DNA from: Heterobilharzia americana
Lineage: Eukaryota > Platyhelminthes > Trematoda > Strigeidida > Schistosomatidae
Direction of reading: 5' to 3'
Assembly (NCBI GenBank): GCA_944470555.2
Contig: OX104128.1
Location: 61,821,257 to 61,885,256 of the forward strand
DNA length: 64,000 nt
Part shown: piece by piece, positions 34,245 to 45,770 of the stretch
Layout of the letters: every line of letters begins with the position of its first letter
Numbering within the stretch: position 1 is the first letter of the stretch
Position numbers and translations under genes: made by a program
Notes under the pieces: model-generated
Database searches by the model: none
What the model saw: the letters and a program-made list of their open reading frames with translations, nothing else
Told to the model about the DNA's origin: nothing

Positions 34245-36167
34245 TAGTTACTAGCCGGTCTTAAGCCCAGACAACGAGGAAAGGTTGGGCATAGTGCTAC
34301 CAAACCTACCCCGGAAAACCAACCCAATCACTAAAGAAAATTCTAGGCATAAAAAAAAGTAAAAAAATAAAAACAAATTTACTACTCGCTGGAAACGGAG
34401 AGACGAAATTGCACCAGTTGGTGAGAGCCTTCCGGAAGCCAGTTGGCCGATGTGTCGTCTCTCTCTCTCTCTCTCTCTCTCTTGATGAAAGCAAAAGTAA
34501 GAATGGAGACATGAAATGTCCGCACAATGTATGAACCTACCAAGGCTGCCCAGATTGCCAAAAAGATGACAAGATATTAGGCATAGAAGTGCTTGGAATC
34601 TACGAAAGCAGATGGAATGGGAGTGGACTCTCCAAACTGTCAACTACAGAGTCAGTAATCTACTCCAATATTGTCACCCAGACGACAACCATGAGCACAC
34701 TGGTTTTTTGAGTAGCTCTCATGATGTCCGCAACAGCATAGAAGACTCACCCCCATACAATGGGAGCCAGTCTCCTCCAGGATCATGGCACAAGGTTCAA
34801 CTCAAAAGGAAGGAAAGTCACAATCATTCAATACTACGCTATGCACCTACAAATAATGCAGAGCAAGAGAGAAAGGAGGAATTCTACAGACAACTGCAAT
34901 CAACACTGGACAAGACCTCAGTTGGCGATATCAAAATTCTAATGGGTGGTGTGACATGAATGCCAAACTGGGAGGGGACAACACAGGAAGAGAACTAACC
35001 ATGGGTCGAGAGGCGCTAGGTGAAATGAATGAGAATGGAGAATTGTTTGCAGAATTCTGCGCATTCAACGATTTGGTGATTGGAGGCAGTGTGTTCAAGC
35101 ACAAGGATATCCACAAAGTGACATGGATTTGATTTTACCAGATGGACACACTACAATAAAAATCAGATCGACTTCATCTCAATGTGAAGAAAGTGGAGAC
35201 GCAGTCAGCCTACTTGACACAAGGTCAAGAAGAGGAGTAGATGTAGGTTCACACCACTCACTATCTATTGCAAGGAACCTTCCAAATCAAGTTGAAAGCC
35301 TTCAGGGAAGCTGGTGATAAACCACAGTTCAAGTTCAACACTTGAAACTGAAGGACGAAACTACAGAGGACATCCTCACATCAGCCATCAAATGGGAGAT
35401 GTCGAGCAACATCCCTGAAGAAACCTGTGTGGAAGAACACTGGAAGTCTTTGAAAGCTATGTGGAAAGAAACCTGTATAACCAAGCGTATTAGGAAGGAA
35501 GAAGATAAGGAATGGATCTCGATGGACACATGGAAGCTGATAGAGCAGGGAGAGGAGGATGGTGAAGCAGAAGATGAACCAGTGCAGTGCAGTACAGGGA
35601 TGAACAATGGAAAGAAGAACTGAGTACAATGTATAAAACACTGGACAAAGAAGTTAAGAAGAGTGAGCGCAAAGACAAGGGACACTTCCACGACACACTG
35701 GCAAGTGAAGCAGAACAGGCTGCTGCTAGGAGAGACCTGGCAATATCATATCAAATAACCAGGCTACTATCTGGGAAGAGATCAACACAGATGAAACCAA
35801 TGAAAGATAGTGAAGGAAACCTAGTTGCCGTCAAAGAGGAGATACCAAAAAACTCTTGAATAGACCACCATTTGTAACTCGTTCAGAAATACCACCACAG
35901 TCCAGCCACAGGACTATCAGTGAACATAAGTCCTCCGACAAAAGCAGAAGTGGAGTCCTGGACTCCATGAAGTTGCTGAAATCCAAGAAAGCAGCAGGAT
36001 CACATGGAATTCCTCCAGAAGCACTGAAAACAGACACAGAGACAACAACAGCGAATATGTTCACACCATTATTGCAGAGTGTTTGCAAGGAGGGAAGGAA
36101 AGGTACCTGCTGGTTGATTGGAAGAAGGGCTACCTTGCGATGGATCTATGAGTGTCATATGGGTTAA
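34245..36167 (+). mobile_element. RTE-like LINE, 5' end kept, 3' truncated
   Basis: Plus strand. A putative 5' UTR (34245-34500) contains a pure (CT)n run at 34457-34482. APE-type endonuclease pieces follow: ILGIEVLGIYESRWNGSG in broken frames (34570-34630), YAPTNNAEQERKEEFYRQLQ (34840-34905), IKILMG then MNAKLG (34930-34970), the HKVTW block near 35115-35127, and the GSHHSL block near 35250. A Lys/Glu-rich linker sits at 35342-35840, then the first RT block (KKAAGSHGIPPEALKTD, about 35985-36035). It stops near 36167, before the RT active site. The catalytic His of the endonuclease is present, but the frame is broken many times. Losing the 3' end is unusual for a LINE and suggests a later deletion or rearrangement. 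Confidence 0.88.
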
Positions 36168-36959
36168 CAGGACTGCTCAAAAACAGTTGGTTTGTTGATC
36201 GGTTTATGTACCAGTGATTCTTATTGGAGCCAAAAGTAGTCACTGACGACCAGTGGCTGAAGATCCACGACCAATTCCGAATGTCCACTAAACTGTAACC
36301 TAGATGTTGACATTTTCCTCCACGAGCTGAAATATCGAACACAGACTTCACGACAAGAATAATTTGAGCAAGCAATTGTTTTCAATAACTCCTACAGGCT
36401 GTACAGTTTGTAAATCCATTAGAATAGGTGAAACACAGAGTTTGTTAATAAGCTAGTTCTGCTCCAGATAATATTGTGCATTGAAAAAGATGATGGTTAA
36501 GTTCGAATAGTGTGTGCCGTAGCCAACTATTTAGGTAAACGTTAAATACCTAATCAACTGATGCGTTCCAACCAATCACCAGATATTTCGCACCCAACTT
36601 CCAGATGACTGATCGAAAAGGGCAGAGAAGCAGTTGAATGGTCAATCGTTCCCATGTAAACTGAAGATTAAATATTCGTCTTTAACGTTGATCAGTGATA
36701 ACACCATCTGTATTTTATTATTTTATTACGAACCTTGGTTAAAGGTTGTGTTATTGACATCTCATTAACCTATTATTAAAGTGTCTAAGAAGACAGTCCT
36801 TCTATGTAAAAATTGACAGTTTTGGTTCAGTAAAATAACTCTGAAATCTGCTATACTTTTAATTAGTATCGTCTTTGGACAGAACAAAAGATTTTACCCT
36901 CTCTGTCTTGTCATCTGTGTTTCACAGTAGTGTGGGGACAGTATTATAGTGACCTGTAT
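36168..36959. other. No recognised gene
   Basis: The sequence after the LINE break carries no second copy of the missing 3' half. The minus frame at 36130-36375 has no motif. Confidence 0.35.
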
Positions 36960-37160
36960 CCATTGACAGTAATGATGGATAGTGGCTAGTAGTGGAATCC
37001 AAGATGCGCGTTTCGTCCTATTTGGGACTCGTCAGCTTGATGTACCTGCTTCCCAGTGGGTGATGTTGTTCCCACCGGGACTTGGACTTGGGAGCGATCG
37101 CTTCAAACGCCACAGCGTTTTCCGCTAACCACAGAGCCACGATAGCCACTTCTGGTGCAA
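36960..37160 (-). mobile_element. Sm-alpha element with tRNA-like head and hammerhead
   Basis: The minus strand carries the head GTGGCTCTGTGGTTAGCGG, then TGGCGTTTGAAGCGATCGC, the ribozyme (36991-37046), and GCCACTATCCATCATTA after it. Upstream on the same strand lies the 3' part of another unit (37176-37260), so the units follow each other as in a tandem array. Confidence 0.8.
36991..37046 (-). ncRNA. Sm-alpha hammerhead ribozyme motif, core intact
   Basis: CTGACGAG (37035-37028) and GAAA (37014-37011) are present, with stem II GTCC/GGAC closing CAAATA. The cleavage triplet is ATC rather than the family's GTC, which still obeys the NUH rule. Stem III has a C-A mismatch and stem I one mismatch. 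It is the best-preserved Sm-alpha ribozyme in the window. Cleavage may be slow. Confidence 0.72.
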
Positions 37161-37175
37161 CGGGTATAGTTTTTA

Positions 37176-37416
37176 ATATATGATTGTTTTTATATGATAC
37201 CGTCGTTGATTGGACCGAATTGATCTGTCTCTATTGACATATGGGATCTTGTGCGGATGCTTCGATGGACATTGATTCCACTGCTTGCCACTATCCATCA
37301 TTACTATCACAAGAGCACAGGTAATATCAAGGCATCCGCACAGGATCCCATCTGCCAATAGAGACCGATCAATTCGGTCCAATCAACGACGGTATGATAT
37401 AAAAACAATCATATAT
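37176..37416. repeat. Inverted repeat, 85-bp arms, 71-bp spacer
   Basis: The arms 37176-37260 and 37332-37416 match in opposite orientation with about five differences (about 94 %). Both are the 3' part of Sm-alpha (GATCAATTCGGTCCAATC, then AACGACGG). The right arm is preceded by GATTCCACTGC, the sequence just after the ribozyme cleavage site. Confidence 0.9.
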
Positions 37417-37659
37417 CTGCATCTGTTGTTGTGCGCCGCATTGTTAAGGGTGTCTAACGACAGTTACTTATTCATGGTCCATCAGTCAAGAGAAACAGTC
37501 AGTCTGGTTTTATTCTTTCACATCAGTCACTCATACGATGGCTCAACGACAGACAAGAAAGTCTCCAAAGTTTATCGCTGGTGCTAAAAATGACCTAAAC
37601 TCAAAAAACCTAAACTAGTGTTTTGTTTGCGTGATGAGATATTTTCAACCGTTATCTAA
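37417..37659. other. No recognised gene
   Basis: Contains part of a 100-codon plus frame (37285-37587) that starts inside the Sm-alpha repeat. It is a chance frame. Confidence 0.4.
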
Positions 37660-37960
37660 TCACAATGTGGATAAATTCCCAGGCAAATGAGGTTGTCAAC
37701 ATGGTAAAAACATTTTTTATTTGTTACAGATCCACATCATCAACTTTAGATCATTATTTAATGACTGAGGACAATAACACGTTTATCCGTGACTGGATGG
37801 TAACGTGCGTACCTCGATGTCTAGTACTCCTGGATAGCATACTGCATGGGATCGCAGGTTTTCGCTTCTGGAGATAAAACATAACCCGGTTTTCAAAAGC
37901 TATTTAGCTGATTCCAGTCCACGAAGAATACTGTGAAAGCAGTCAGACTCCTTCTAACAT
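37660..37960 (+). mobile_element. Short tRNA-derived element, decayed
   Basis: GACTGGATGGTAACGTGCG, a degraded box B (GGGATCGCAGG) and GATTCCAGTCCACGAAGAATACTG at the end match the frame of the family 2 element. The ribozyme has been lost. Confidence 0.45.
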
Positions 37961-38079
37961 TGCAACTGGATACCAGTTCAGTATTTAGACATTCCTTACT
38001 ATGAAAAGGATTTTTTGGAGTTCTGTTGAGAAGCCATTGTTTAGGGGATCAGCCAAATCAAGCGTTAGGACAAACACTA

Positions 38080-38335
38080 GCCGGTGAGTCTCGATAGTGG
38101 CTGCGCTATGAGACGAACTGATGAAGACTGGAAAAATGAAGCATAAACTTCTATCTCCTGAGCTGAATGGTAAAGTGCTTTAAGCCAGAACTAACATTCC
38201 TGTGTTCAGTTTGGTGGAGGGTCATGAATGTGTCTTACTGGAGCGTAACAGAGAAGACCGAGACAGCGGTCTTAAGTCCACTCTTGTTTTCTACCTGATT
38301 TCGATCTATGATGAATACTTTCAAAGTAATTTTAT
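38080..38335 (+). mobile_element. Short tRNA-derived element, decayed
   Basis: It has GAGCTGAATGGTAAAGTGC, a TGTTCAGTTTGG box-B remnant, and the ATCTATGATGAATACTTTC end typical of family 2. No core remains. Confidence 0.4.
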
Positions 38336-39635
38336 TTTGTAGACATGCATAGATGGAGTACTTTTCTGCACTTACGTCTTTCACAATTTTTGATAGTCAG
38401 AAACTGACCTTCCTATCAAATCCAACCACAATTCTGAGTGAAGCTAACCTTTCCGTCATTAGATCAGGATCTGATCGCTCATGGGCTTAAAGCGAATACT
38501 CCAAACTTTGACAAGTTAGGTGAAATGGATCTGCAGTGTTGACGTGCTTTTCTTTGAAGAAAATAGCCTATTAATTAGTCGATCTAAACGAATTGGCTTG
38601 AAGAGAGGGAGAGAACCAAGTGAGTGACAACACAGGTCTTCAGTACTGTCTCAAGTTATCTTAATGAAAAACTTTTGTATATTGCCCAAGCATCTTTCCC
38701 TATTTGCTTCACTGACTGATTATTATAACTGAATATGTTGACTGAAGATTCTTACTAACTGCTATATTTTGTAAATATTACCATTATTATTACTATCAGT
38801 ATTTTTACTATTGGTACAGTGAAGTATTGATTTCTCTAGATGTTTTCAATTACTAAACATAAGATATTTACCATCATCATGTAAACTTTAGTTGTGAAAT
38901 GTGTCCATCACTTTTTTTCCATGTTGTACATTGTATGAATAACTTGGAATGTGTGACAGCTTTCTCCATTCTGAAAGGTGAACAAACCTACCAATCATTT
39001 ACTATAAACATACATACAGGAAATACCTAGTTTGGATAATGACTTATCGATTCATATTAGTACACGCTGCACGGAAATGGCAATGATAGGACATGAAAAA
39101 CGCGATGGTAAACATACGGAAGATTGACTGACAGGTATATAGATAGATAAACAGACATAAACACCACTGGATTCAGCAACAATAGTTATGGGTTGAAATT
39201 GCAGTTGATTTGAGATCAGTATACCGAAAAATTAATTAATAAGAGGAGATAACCAGATCAGAAGTAACAGATGTATTGGTAACGTGATGTTTTAAGGAGC
39301 AAAACAATCACAACGATTTCTCAAGGCACTTGAAGGAGAAAAGTAAAAACAACCACAACTGTGAAGTTAATGAAATCGCCTTTATTAGTAGTAATGATAA
39401 TAATATTCAAATTATTGGTAACCACAGTAGCGTCAGCAGCTGTGGCGGAGCATGAAGTGCGAAAACATGCCTGAACCTTGCAATGTTTGGATGGGTTGGC
39501 ATTAAACCTTCAATGCACTGGTTAAGAGCCACCCGACTGATATATCACTTAAAACAGAAGTATTGCACTAGAGAAAGTTGCTGAGTGCACTTACCACAAA
39601 ATTGCTTAAACCTACTGCAAATGAGCATTTTTCTA
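38336..39635. other. No recognised gene
   Basis: AT-rich. No coding or repeat signature could be supported. Confidence 0.35.
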
Positions 39636-39750
39636 CAGTGGTCGTGGTTTAGCGTTCAAAATAAAACAGAATTGTGTGGTTCACTTGTCCTTGTGCAAAT
39701 GTCAGTTATGCCTACATCACAAACACACAGTAGTATATGATACAGTCATC
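39636..39750 (+). pseudogene. Possible Penelope-like GIY-YIG scrap
   Basis: A short plus-strand translation FTCPCANVSYAYI (about 39681-39719) resembles the FTCSCG-x-YVG start of the endonuclease at 13042. It is too short to be sure. Confidence 0.25.
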
Positions 39751-40239
39751 TTAGTCTTATAGCGTTTTCATGACTTTCAACTTATCTTAGTAATAGAGAA
39801 CAATTTGCATTATTTGCAGTTCATGAAACCCACTGGACTGCATCCTGTACAACTTTCTTGAGTAAAGTAAGGGAACTGGATTTGTAACAACAGAATTTAT
39901 TGATACATGAAACATTTTTTCTGACAATCCGATATATTTTCCAAGATTTTACTGATCGTTATCATCTAACATTTTGATTGTTAATCAGCACTTTTGATGG
40001 GTAAAGTTTCTGACTTTATTCTAGGCTTTAACATTAGTATGATAACAGAAGAGATAAGACATAAATCTCAGACTGATCATATGGTAGGGAGACGTATAAA
40101 CAGAAGTGTCACTGTAAGAAGTTGCACAAAACTACTGTTCAGTACTCATTAACGACTTGTTTCGACATAAGGTTTCCCGAAGTTCTAGTGAGAGGTGGTG
40201 ACCAGTAGGGAAAACAAAACTGTACAGGAAAATAAGTAC
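39751..40239. other. No recognised gene
   Basis: Nothing supported. Confidence 0.35.
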
Positions 40240-40495
40240 TCGACGACTGCATCGGATGATGTTCGTGAAATATCATGAATTGACGGAAGTAGGAAAATGG
40301 GGACCATTGGATTCCGTCACAGTGGGTGATCAGTCAACATTCTTTATACGAAAGTTGAATACACGGCCTCAACGCTTGGTGAGGTGGTAGATACGCACTG
40401 CTGAAGAGTCCCAAGCCAAGACGAAATAGCTGTCTAGTTCCACTAAATTTCCAGTGGTTCTCCAACTGATGTCACTCCATGATAAATACTACTCC
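40240..40495 (+). mobile_element. Hammerhead short element (family 2)
   Basis: The family 5' block (AATATCATGAATTGACGGAAG), a damaged tRNA-like head, an intact ribozyme core (40395-40440) and the 3' end CATGATAAATACTACTCC are all present. The tRNA-derived SINE tail at 40495-40585 follows at once. Confidence 0.72.
40393..40440 (+). ncRNA. Hammerhead ribozyme motif (family 2), core intact
   Basis: CTGAAGAG (40401-40408), GAAA (40423-40426) and GTC (40432-40434) are present. Stem II is three base pairs (GTC/GAC). Stem I pairs GCACTG with TAGTTC with one mismatch and one wobble. It is probably weaker than the copy at 21815-21867. Confidence 0.62.
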
Positions 40496-40585
40496 GAAAC
40501 AGAGCACCTGGATAGACACTCAGTAGTCTCTAGTTCGAATCCTGCTGCGGCCCAAATTTTTCTTTCACCTTCAATCACCACCAAG
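40495..40585 (+). repeat. tRNA-derived SINE tail
   Basis: Box B CTAGTTCGAATCC (about 40530-40543) is followed by CCCAAATTTTTCTTTCACC and CAATCACCACCAAGTAC. The head is truncated. Confidence 0.6.
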
Positions 40586-40934
40586 TACCTTGAAATAAAC
40601 AAAATCCGTACGAACTTTAAGCTAACTTAGCTTATTAATCATATTGCAAAATCCCGTTGATTAACTTCACTCAATGTTGATTACTTAAGACATCATAGTT
40701 ACTCAAATTACCTTTGCTGAACCGATTCGTGGTAGTACAATAGACGGACAACTGTAAAGCAGATAACGTTTTTTTTAGCTAAATTGATTTCATCAAGTAT
40801 TATTAGTTTACTCATTGTTCCAACTTTGTTGTTTTCTTTAATCAAGGTGAGAGTTGTGAAGTAAGTGCTCACAATATCGAACCTTTTGTTCAGTTAATTT
40901 AAATGAACATTTCATGTGCTAGTTATGCTTCCAG
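40586..40934. other. No recognised gene
   Basis: AT-rich, with nothing supported. Confidence 0.35.
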
Positions 40935-41388
40935 GTGATGGTTCACAGACTTGGCACGTTACAGGAAGCATTTCCAAGAAACTGCAGACATCAAACATCA
41001 ACAGCTGACGCCTACACTTACTTGATACTGAAGATCAGATCAGATGAGAAGGCCAGAAAGAATAAGCAACAAGGAACTCACTCTGGCTGGCAACCAACCA
41101 ACAAATATGCAGAAGAAGAAAGTGGAGATGGATTGGATTGGAAATCGACTGAGAAGGCCGTTTGAGGAGACTACGCAACAGGCCGTCGATTGGAACCCAA
41201 ATGGGAAACGATGAGTTGGGCGTCTGAGGCGAGGATGACGTGGAGGAGATGGTATGAGGAAGAAATGAAAGCTTGTGGGCAGTCGTGTAGCCAAATTTAA
41301 AAGACTACAGAGAAGAGAGTGAAGTGGTGACTTAATACTGAAGCCCTTTGTTCCACTAGGAGCCCAAAGGACAAATAACAATAATGTG
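40935..41388 (+). mobile_element. RTE-like LINE 3' fragment, older copy
   Basis: It starts at TGGTTCACAGACTTGGC, at the same internal position as the copy at 26571, and ends in AAAGGACAAATAACAATAATG. The C-terminal block is recognisable (GRRWYEEEMKACGQSC-like, about 41240-41290) but shifted in frame, with many substitutions and deletions relative to 26571-27030. Confidence 0.8.
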
Positions 41389-42404
41389 TATTGATCCATC
41401 AACGAAAGATTCCGGAAACTTCGAGATCTAAGGCAGCACAAAACTCACCATTTGTCTTTTTCTCGACTGCTTTTCCACAAGCCAATGATGTTTGGTGCGA
41501 TACTTGTATTTTTCAAAGAGGATTTAGCTTTATGGCATTGATCTTAAATTATTGTGAACGCCTGTAAACGCTCAACCTCATATTCCGAAAATGCTAATTG
41601 AATAGATCACGAAAAATGAAACAAATGTAAATTTTAAGTTGAAACAAAATCTTATCATGACCGAAATTCAGAGGAATACACTAAACAATGATGGGAATAT
41701 CAAAAAATCAATCACCATATCCCATAGGATGCACACAACAGAATACCTGATAGTATTTGGCGAAATTCGCGAATCAATTAGACGCGTCTCAAACTACTCA
41801 CTTTTTTTCAGTAGTATATTTCTTCAATTCACAAAGTAATGTTTTTCGTGATTAGATGGTTCAACAATCCAACTAACTTTCTTATCACACAATGTGAACT
41901 GTGCAGCTAGTAAGTAATTATAAGAACTATGCACTGGTCAGACTTGATTCACAATTCTCAATATGAGTCAAAATACTTCAACATATCTGATAAGAGAATT
42001 ATCATAATTCTTTTGAAATATAGTGCCATCAAGTAGAGCATACTAATTGTCTTCCAGCAGACCCTTCTTGATAACATAAATGTTTACATCTGTTGAAAAT
42101 ACAAGGTTATACTGTCATCACCCAATGCATATTACCTCAAACATGATATCAGGGTTATGTAAAAGTGTTTTCAGACAACATATATAAGAGCAGAATTTGT
42201 GCACTGTGGTAGAGTATAGTTCTCTCACAGTTCCTTTTTATATGCATCACAAAATGAATCAACATTAATTACTGGCGGCATTTCAAGCAGAATTCATTGC
42301 TCATAATTACATCAAGGTAATCACACAACTTTCTGATCTCGTTTGTGTAGTTTTATTACTTTTCCATTCTGTAATTTAGTCGGTAGTAAATTTTTCAGCA
42401 TACC
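41389..42404. other. 1 kb without a recognised gene
   Basis: No motif was found in the short frames here. Confidence 0.35.
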
Positions 42405-42480
42405 TAGAATTGGTCGCTGGTTCGAATCCGGCCGCGGTTCAGATTTTCATCTCACCTGCAATCGTCACCCAGTACAAATA
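42405..42480 (+). repeat. tRNA-derived SINE tail
   Basis: CGCTGGTTCGAATCCGGCCG (box B) is followed by CAGATTTTCATCTCACCTGC and CGTCACCCAGTAC. This is the cleanest box B and tail of this family in the window. The head is missing. Confidence 0.65.
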
Positions 42481-42889
42481 CGTACCGTTGGTGTTGCATC
42501 ATTCCTGGTTACATGCGTCGGATATCGATTCGACAAATGTAATGTCACTTTCTTGACGGTTTGGTCGATGTTCTGGTCTTTACCACGGTAAGGGTTCCCG
42601 ATTGGTTCCTAAGACTAACGGATTGAGGGAAATGCCCTGGAGCTGGTCCTACTTGTTATTATACGCCAAGTCGCTTTGTTCCAGTTATCCTACTGCCACT
42701 AACGTTATGCCAACTGACCCAGAGAGGTGAGTGAATTCAGATGGCCAGACCACACATACACTTTGTAATTAACAAAATATAAGTGTGCAAGGTCTTAAAG
42801 CATAGGGGGCCTAATCAGAAGATTAAAGAAAGAGAACAAAGGTAAACATATGAAGGACATTCAAGATTACTTGGATGTGGCTGTCAATC
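42481..42889. other. No recognised gene
   Basis: Nothing supported. Confidence 0.3.
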
Positions 42890-44060
42890 TCTTAGTCTTT
42901 CTTCAACTATCCACGTTATTTTTCAAAGTAGTCACTCTATCCCATCCTATGGGATGATTGTGTGTAACAGCATGAATAGCTATGGATGAGCATTTTCCTA
43001 GATTTCCTATGTTATTAAGATCTATGATTATGTACTTAGCTAGGTTTTTATTTCTACGAACCTTACTGACTATCGTCGGCTAGTTCGACCTGTATGTTTC
43101 ATCTCACAAGGATTACATGGAATTTTGTAGACCGAAATGTTTTGTTTATTAGGTTCGATAGGATCCGATAGCCGACAGTTTGTTGCTAACTTAGTCTGCG
43201 GGTCCAAACAAAACTCAAATCTTTGCCTTATGTAAAAATTCTAAGTAGGACTTCCGATGTCCTTTCTTTATATGATAAAACTATGGTGGTTTTAAAATCC
43301 TTTCCTGTGATTTATAGTAGCAGTAGTATTTTTCCTACTACACAGTGTGCTTATTCGAAGTATTAATTCATGCTTTATATGTTTCATTTCTCGATTAAAG
43401 TCTTCTACCCTACTAGTCAGTCTTTATTCTGTTACAGAGACATTTGACCAACCCTACCTTAACTGATAACAGATGAAATAACCTGAAGTTTAAACATCGA
43501 TAAGAATATGAAGGCTTTTGGTAGATACTAGTTTCTAATCCCCTGTCTTACCTTTATTTGATTTCTCAATTTAACACAGCTAATTCTCCTTCATGTATGA
43601 GGTAAACTGTACTAACTGCTGAGTTCATGTGCATAAGAAATATTTCGATATGTTCTGATTTCAACACTGTAAATGTCGTCCAAATACTGCCACCATACTT
43701 TGAAAGTAGGATTAAATTTCCTTAAAGGTAATAAATTCTCAGCTGTCCAATCGTGGATATTGATGATATGATGGTTAATCCATATGTTTTGTTTGTATAC
43801 TTTATTCTAAAACTTGAAGCCAGCTGAAGTTAAGCCTATTGGCACACCTAGAACAACTTCTTTCACTGGTACTTTGGTTTGAAGTGCTAGTTGTTGTTTA
43901 GCGTTGAGTTCATTTTTAACTGCCTCAAGAGCTATATTTATTGGTATATTATTGTGGAAACTTGATGCACCAAAGTTAAACTCTTTCCATCGTCTTCTGA
44001 TTGTATTTCCTCCAATTTCTTTTTTTTATTGAATAAGGACTAACAAGCCTCAACTGTGAA
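42890..44060 (-). pseudogene. Penelope-like element: reverse transcriptase end and GIY-YIG domain
   Basis: The minus strand reads TIRRRWKEFNFGASSFHN and IALEAVKNELNAKQQ (about 43880-44010), VKEVVLGVPIGLTSAGFKF (about 43815-43880), WWQYLDDIYSVEIRTY (43625-43690), then, after a damaged stretch, VYKIPCNPCEMKHTGRTSRR (about 43065-43125) and NNIGNLGKCSSIAIHAV (about 42970-43020). YLDD matches the RT active site and the GRTSRR block the endonuclease. It is the only fragment here with both modules, but stops and shifts abound. The HTGRTSRR form suggests a third sub-lineage. Confidence 0.65.
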
Positions 44061-45299
44061 GTTGTATGATGTTTTCATAAGTTTAATAGTTTTTTTAAAG
44101 TCACCAGTTTGGATCTCAAATCAAATATATTCCAACTCGAAGGTAGTATGACACTGTGGTTGCAAAGGTCACTGACTAAATCATTCACCATAGCGAATAA
44201 GAAAAGAAAACAGCAGAATATCAACGAGTTTACGGACTTTCTTATAGGAGAAAGCCACAGAAAAGAACAATAAGCATATCAGATATGCGGTATTTACAGC
44301 ACTTCTGAAAATAGAAATCATGATTCTGTCGGTTTTCATTCGTGACTTGTATATGGGGTTGGTTAAGGAACTATGAGCTTCTGAAAAGATCGGAAGTCTG
44401 TTTTTAACTCCCACTCTCATAGATGCCTGATAGCAAACAGCAGAATGAAAACAAGAGAAATGATGTAGGATGTTCTTGAAGAGAAAAAGTAGGTAACAGG
44501 AATATAGCTAGTAGAAAGCAGTTAAAGACGACAGTGTAAATAAAAAAACAAATATTAAATACCATTTAAAAGAAGGCAGTGATGAAATAATGCGCAGGTA
44601 TTTAAGCAGGCTTTAATGATTCATATTATTATGATTTCAAACTGTTATGTCTGTCAACGATGCACTGATATCGACTATCAGCCACCAACGCGACTAATTA
44701 TTGGCGAAGACTGAACGTGTAGGAACATGTATTTAGACTGAAGAACCCTAGTCAATAACTAAAGGAGAATATATCGAAGTATACACATAATCCAGCATTT
44801 AAAGTAATAAGATTGACTCATTAGTCCACCGTCTGTTGTCAGTCTAACTATAGACGTAATTAACACAAAGTAACTTTAATTGGTTCATTTCTGAACAAGT
44901 ATTTTTCTCAGCAGTATAACGACTGTTTTATTCTTTATGCATTACGCAGAAGGTTGTAGTCTTTTGAGCAGGAGAGGTGCTACCAAAGTGAGAACTTCCA
45001 GGTGCAGTCAAACAAACATCTTGAAGAATGTTAGGAACGGATATTATGTGAGAGAAACGTGGTACATACGTAGGAAATTTGTATTGGCCTTCAGTCTGCT
45101 ACCATTCTCTCATAATTATATTTAGTGTTTAGAACGTCGGCGGAGTTATGATTCACACTGTTCTCCATAGACACTTTGGTGATGGTATGGTTGCTCAAAC
45201 TGTATTCATATTCTCACTCATTCATCCTCGCTTCATGGATTCTAACGAACATTAGTTTTCACTTTCCCATTTCGAAGCTGAAATAGCTATTTGATGACT
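44061..45299. other. No recognised gene
   Basis: The 79-codon minus frame at 44181-44420 has a hydrophobic stretch (NTAYLICLLFFSVAF) but no known motif and could be chance. The same holds for the 62-codon plus frame at 44937-45125. Confidence 0.3.
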
Positions 45300-45770
45300 A
45301 GAATTCTAGTTGATGCAGGCTGTTTTGAAGTATTCTGAGATTGGGTTTCACACGTACTAACCTTTATTTATTGATTTTGTCAGCAAAAATAACGATAAGA
45401 GAGGATTTTACCATGTGAAGTCATGAGTTTAAATGAAAAACAGAAGTGGTTCCAGGATTGCTCTCTGGATACTCCAGGTTGATGATCCCTATGTGGATTG
45501 TTTCCTGTGGAATTGTTTGACTTCTAAATGTTTCTTGAAACAAGAAAGCAGAGGTTCATTAATACTGCCTAACAAGATTTTTGAGACCGGGGTGTCTTTT
45601 GATAAGTAGAAGAAGAAGATAAAGTGATTTAACTTTTTTGTCCTAGAGATCAGTTCAGTCATCGAGGCAGTCAAGAGGTTGATAGAACAGGAATGCACGC
45701 TCAAGAAGCTGTACTGAGTGGTATAAGTTACTTTGTTCGCGTTTTGGAAGTAACAGATCTCTTCCGTTAT
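45300..45770 (-). mobile_element. CR1-like LINE, RT fragment
   Basis: The minus-strand frame at 45489-45704 contains SCSINLLTASMTELI, the block before the palm, then a degraded -FYLSKDTPVSKILL in place of the FxDFSKAFDxVxHxLLL motif. Shifting one frame gives IQRAILEPLLFF (about 45440-45475), matching VPQGSVLGPLLF. Blocks are in order but decayed. Confidence 0.55.

Noticed and set aside
34251..34643. 130-codon minus frame with an Arg-Glu repeat
   Set aside because: It reads through the (CT)n run and the LINE 5' region on the wrong strand. There are no motifs apart from the microsatellite product.
35335..35696. 118-, 86- and 68-codon minus frames
   Set aside because: They are antisense to the LINE linker and the same type as the shadow frames at 3496-3929.
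44181..44420. 79-codon minus frame with a hydrophobic stretch as a membrane protein exon
   Set aside because: There is no recognisable domain and no convincing splice sites were found, and its position next to a Penelope-like remnant suggests debris.
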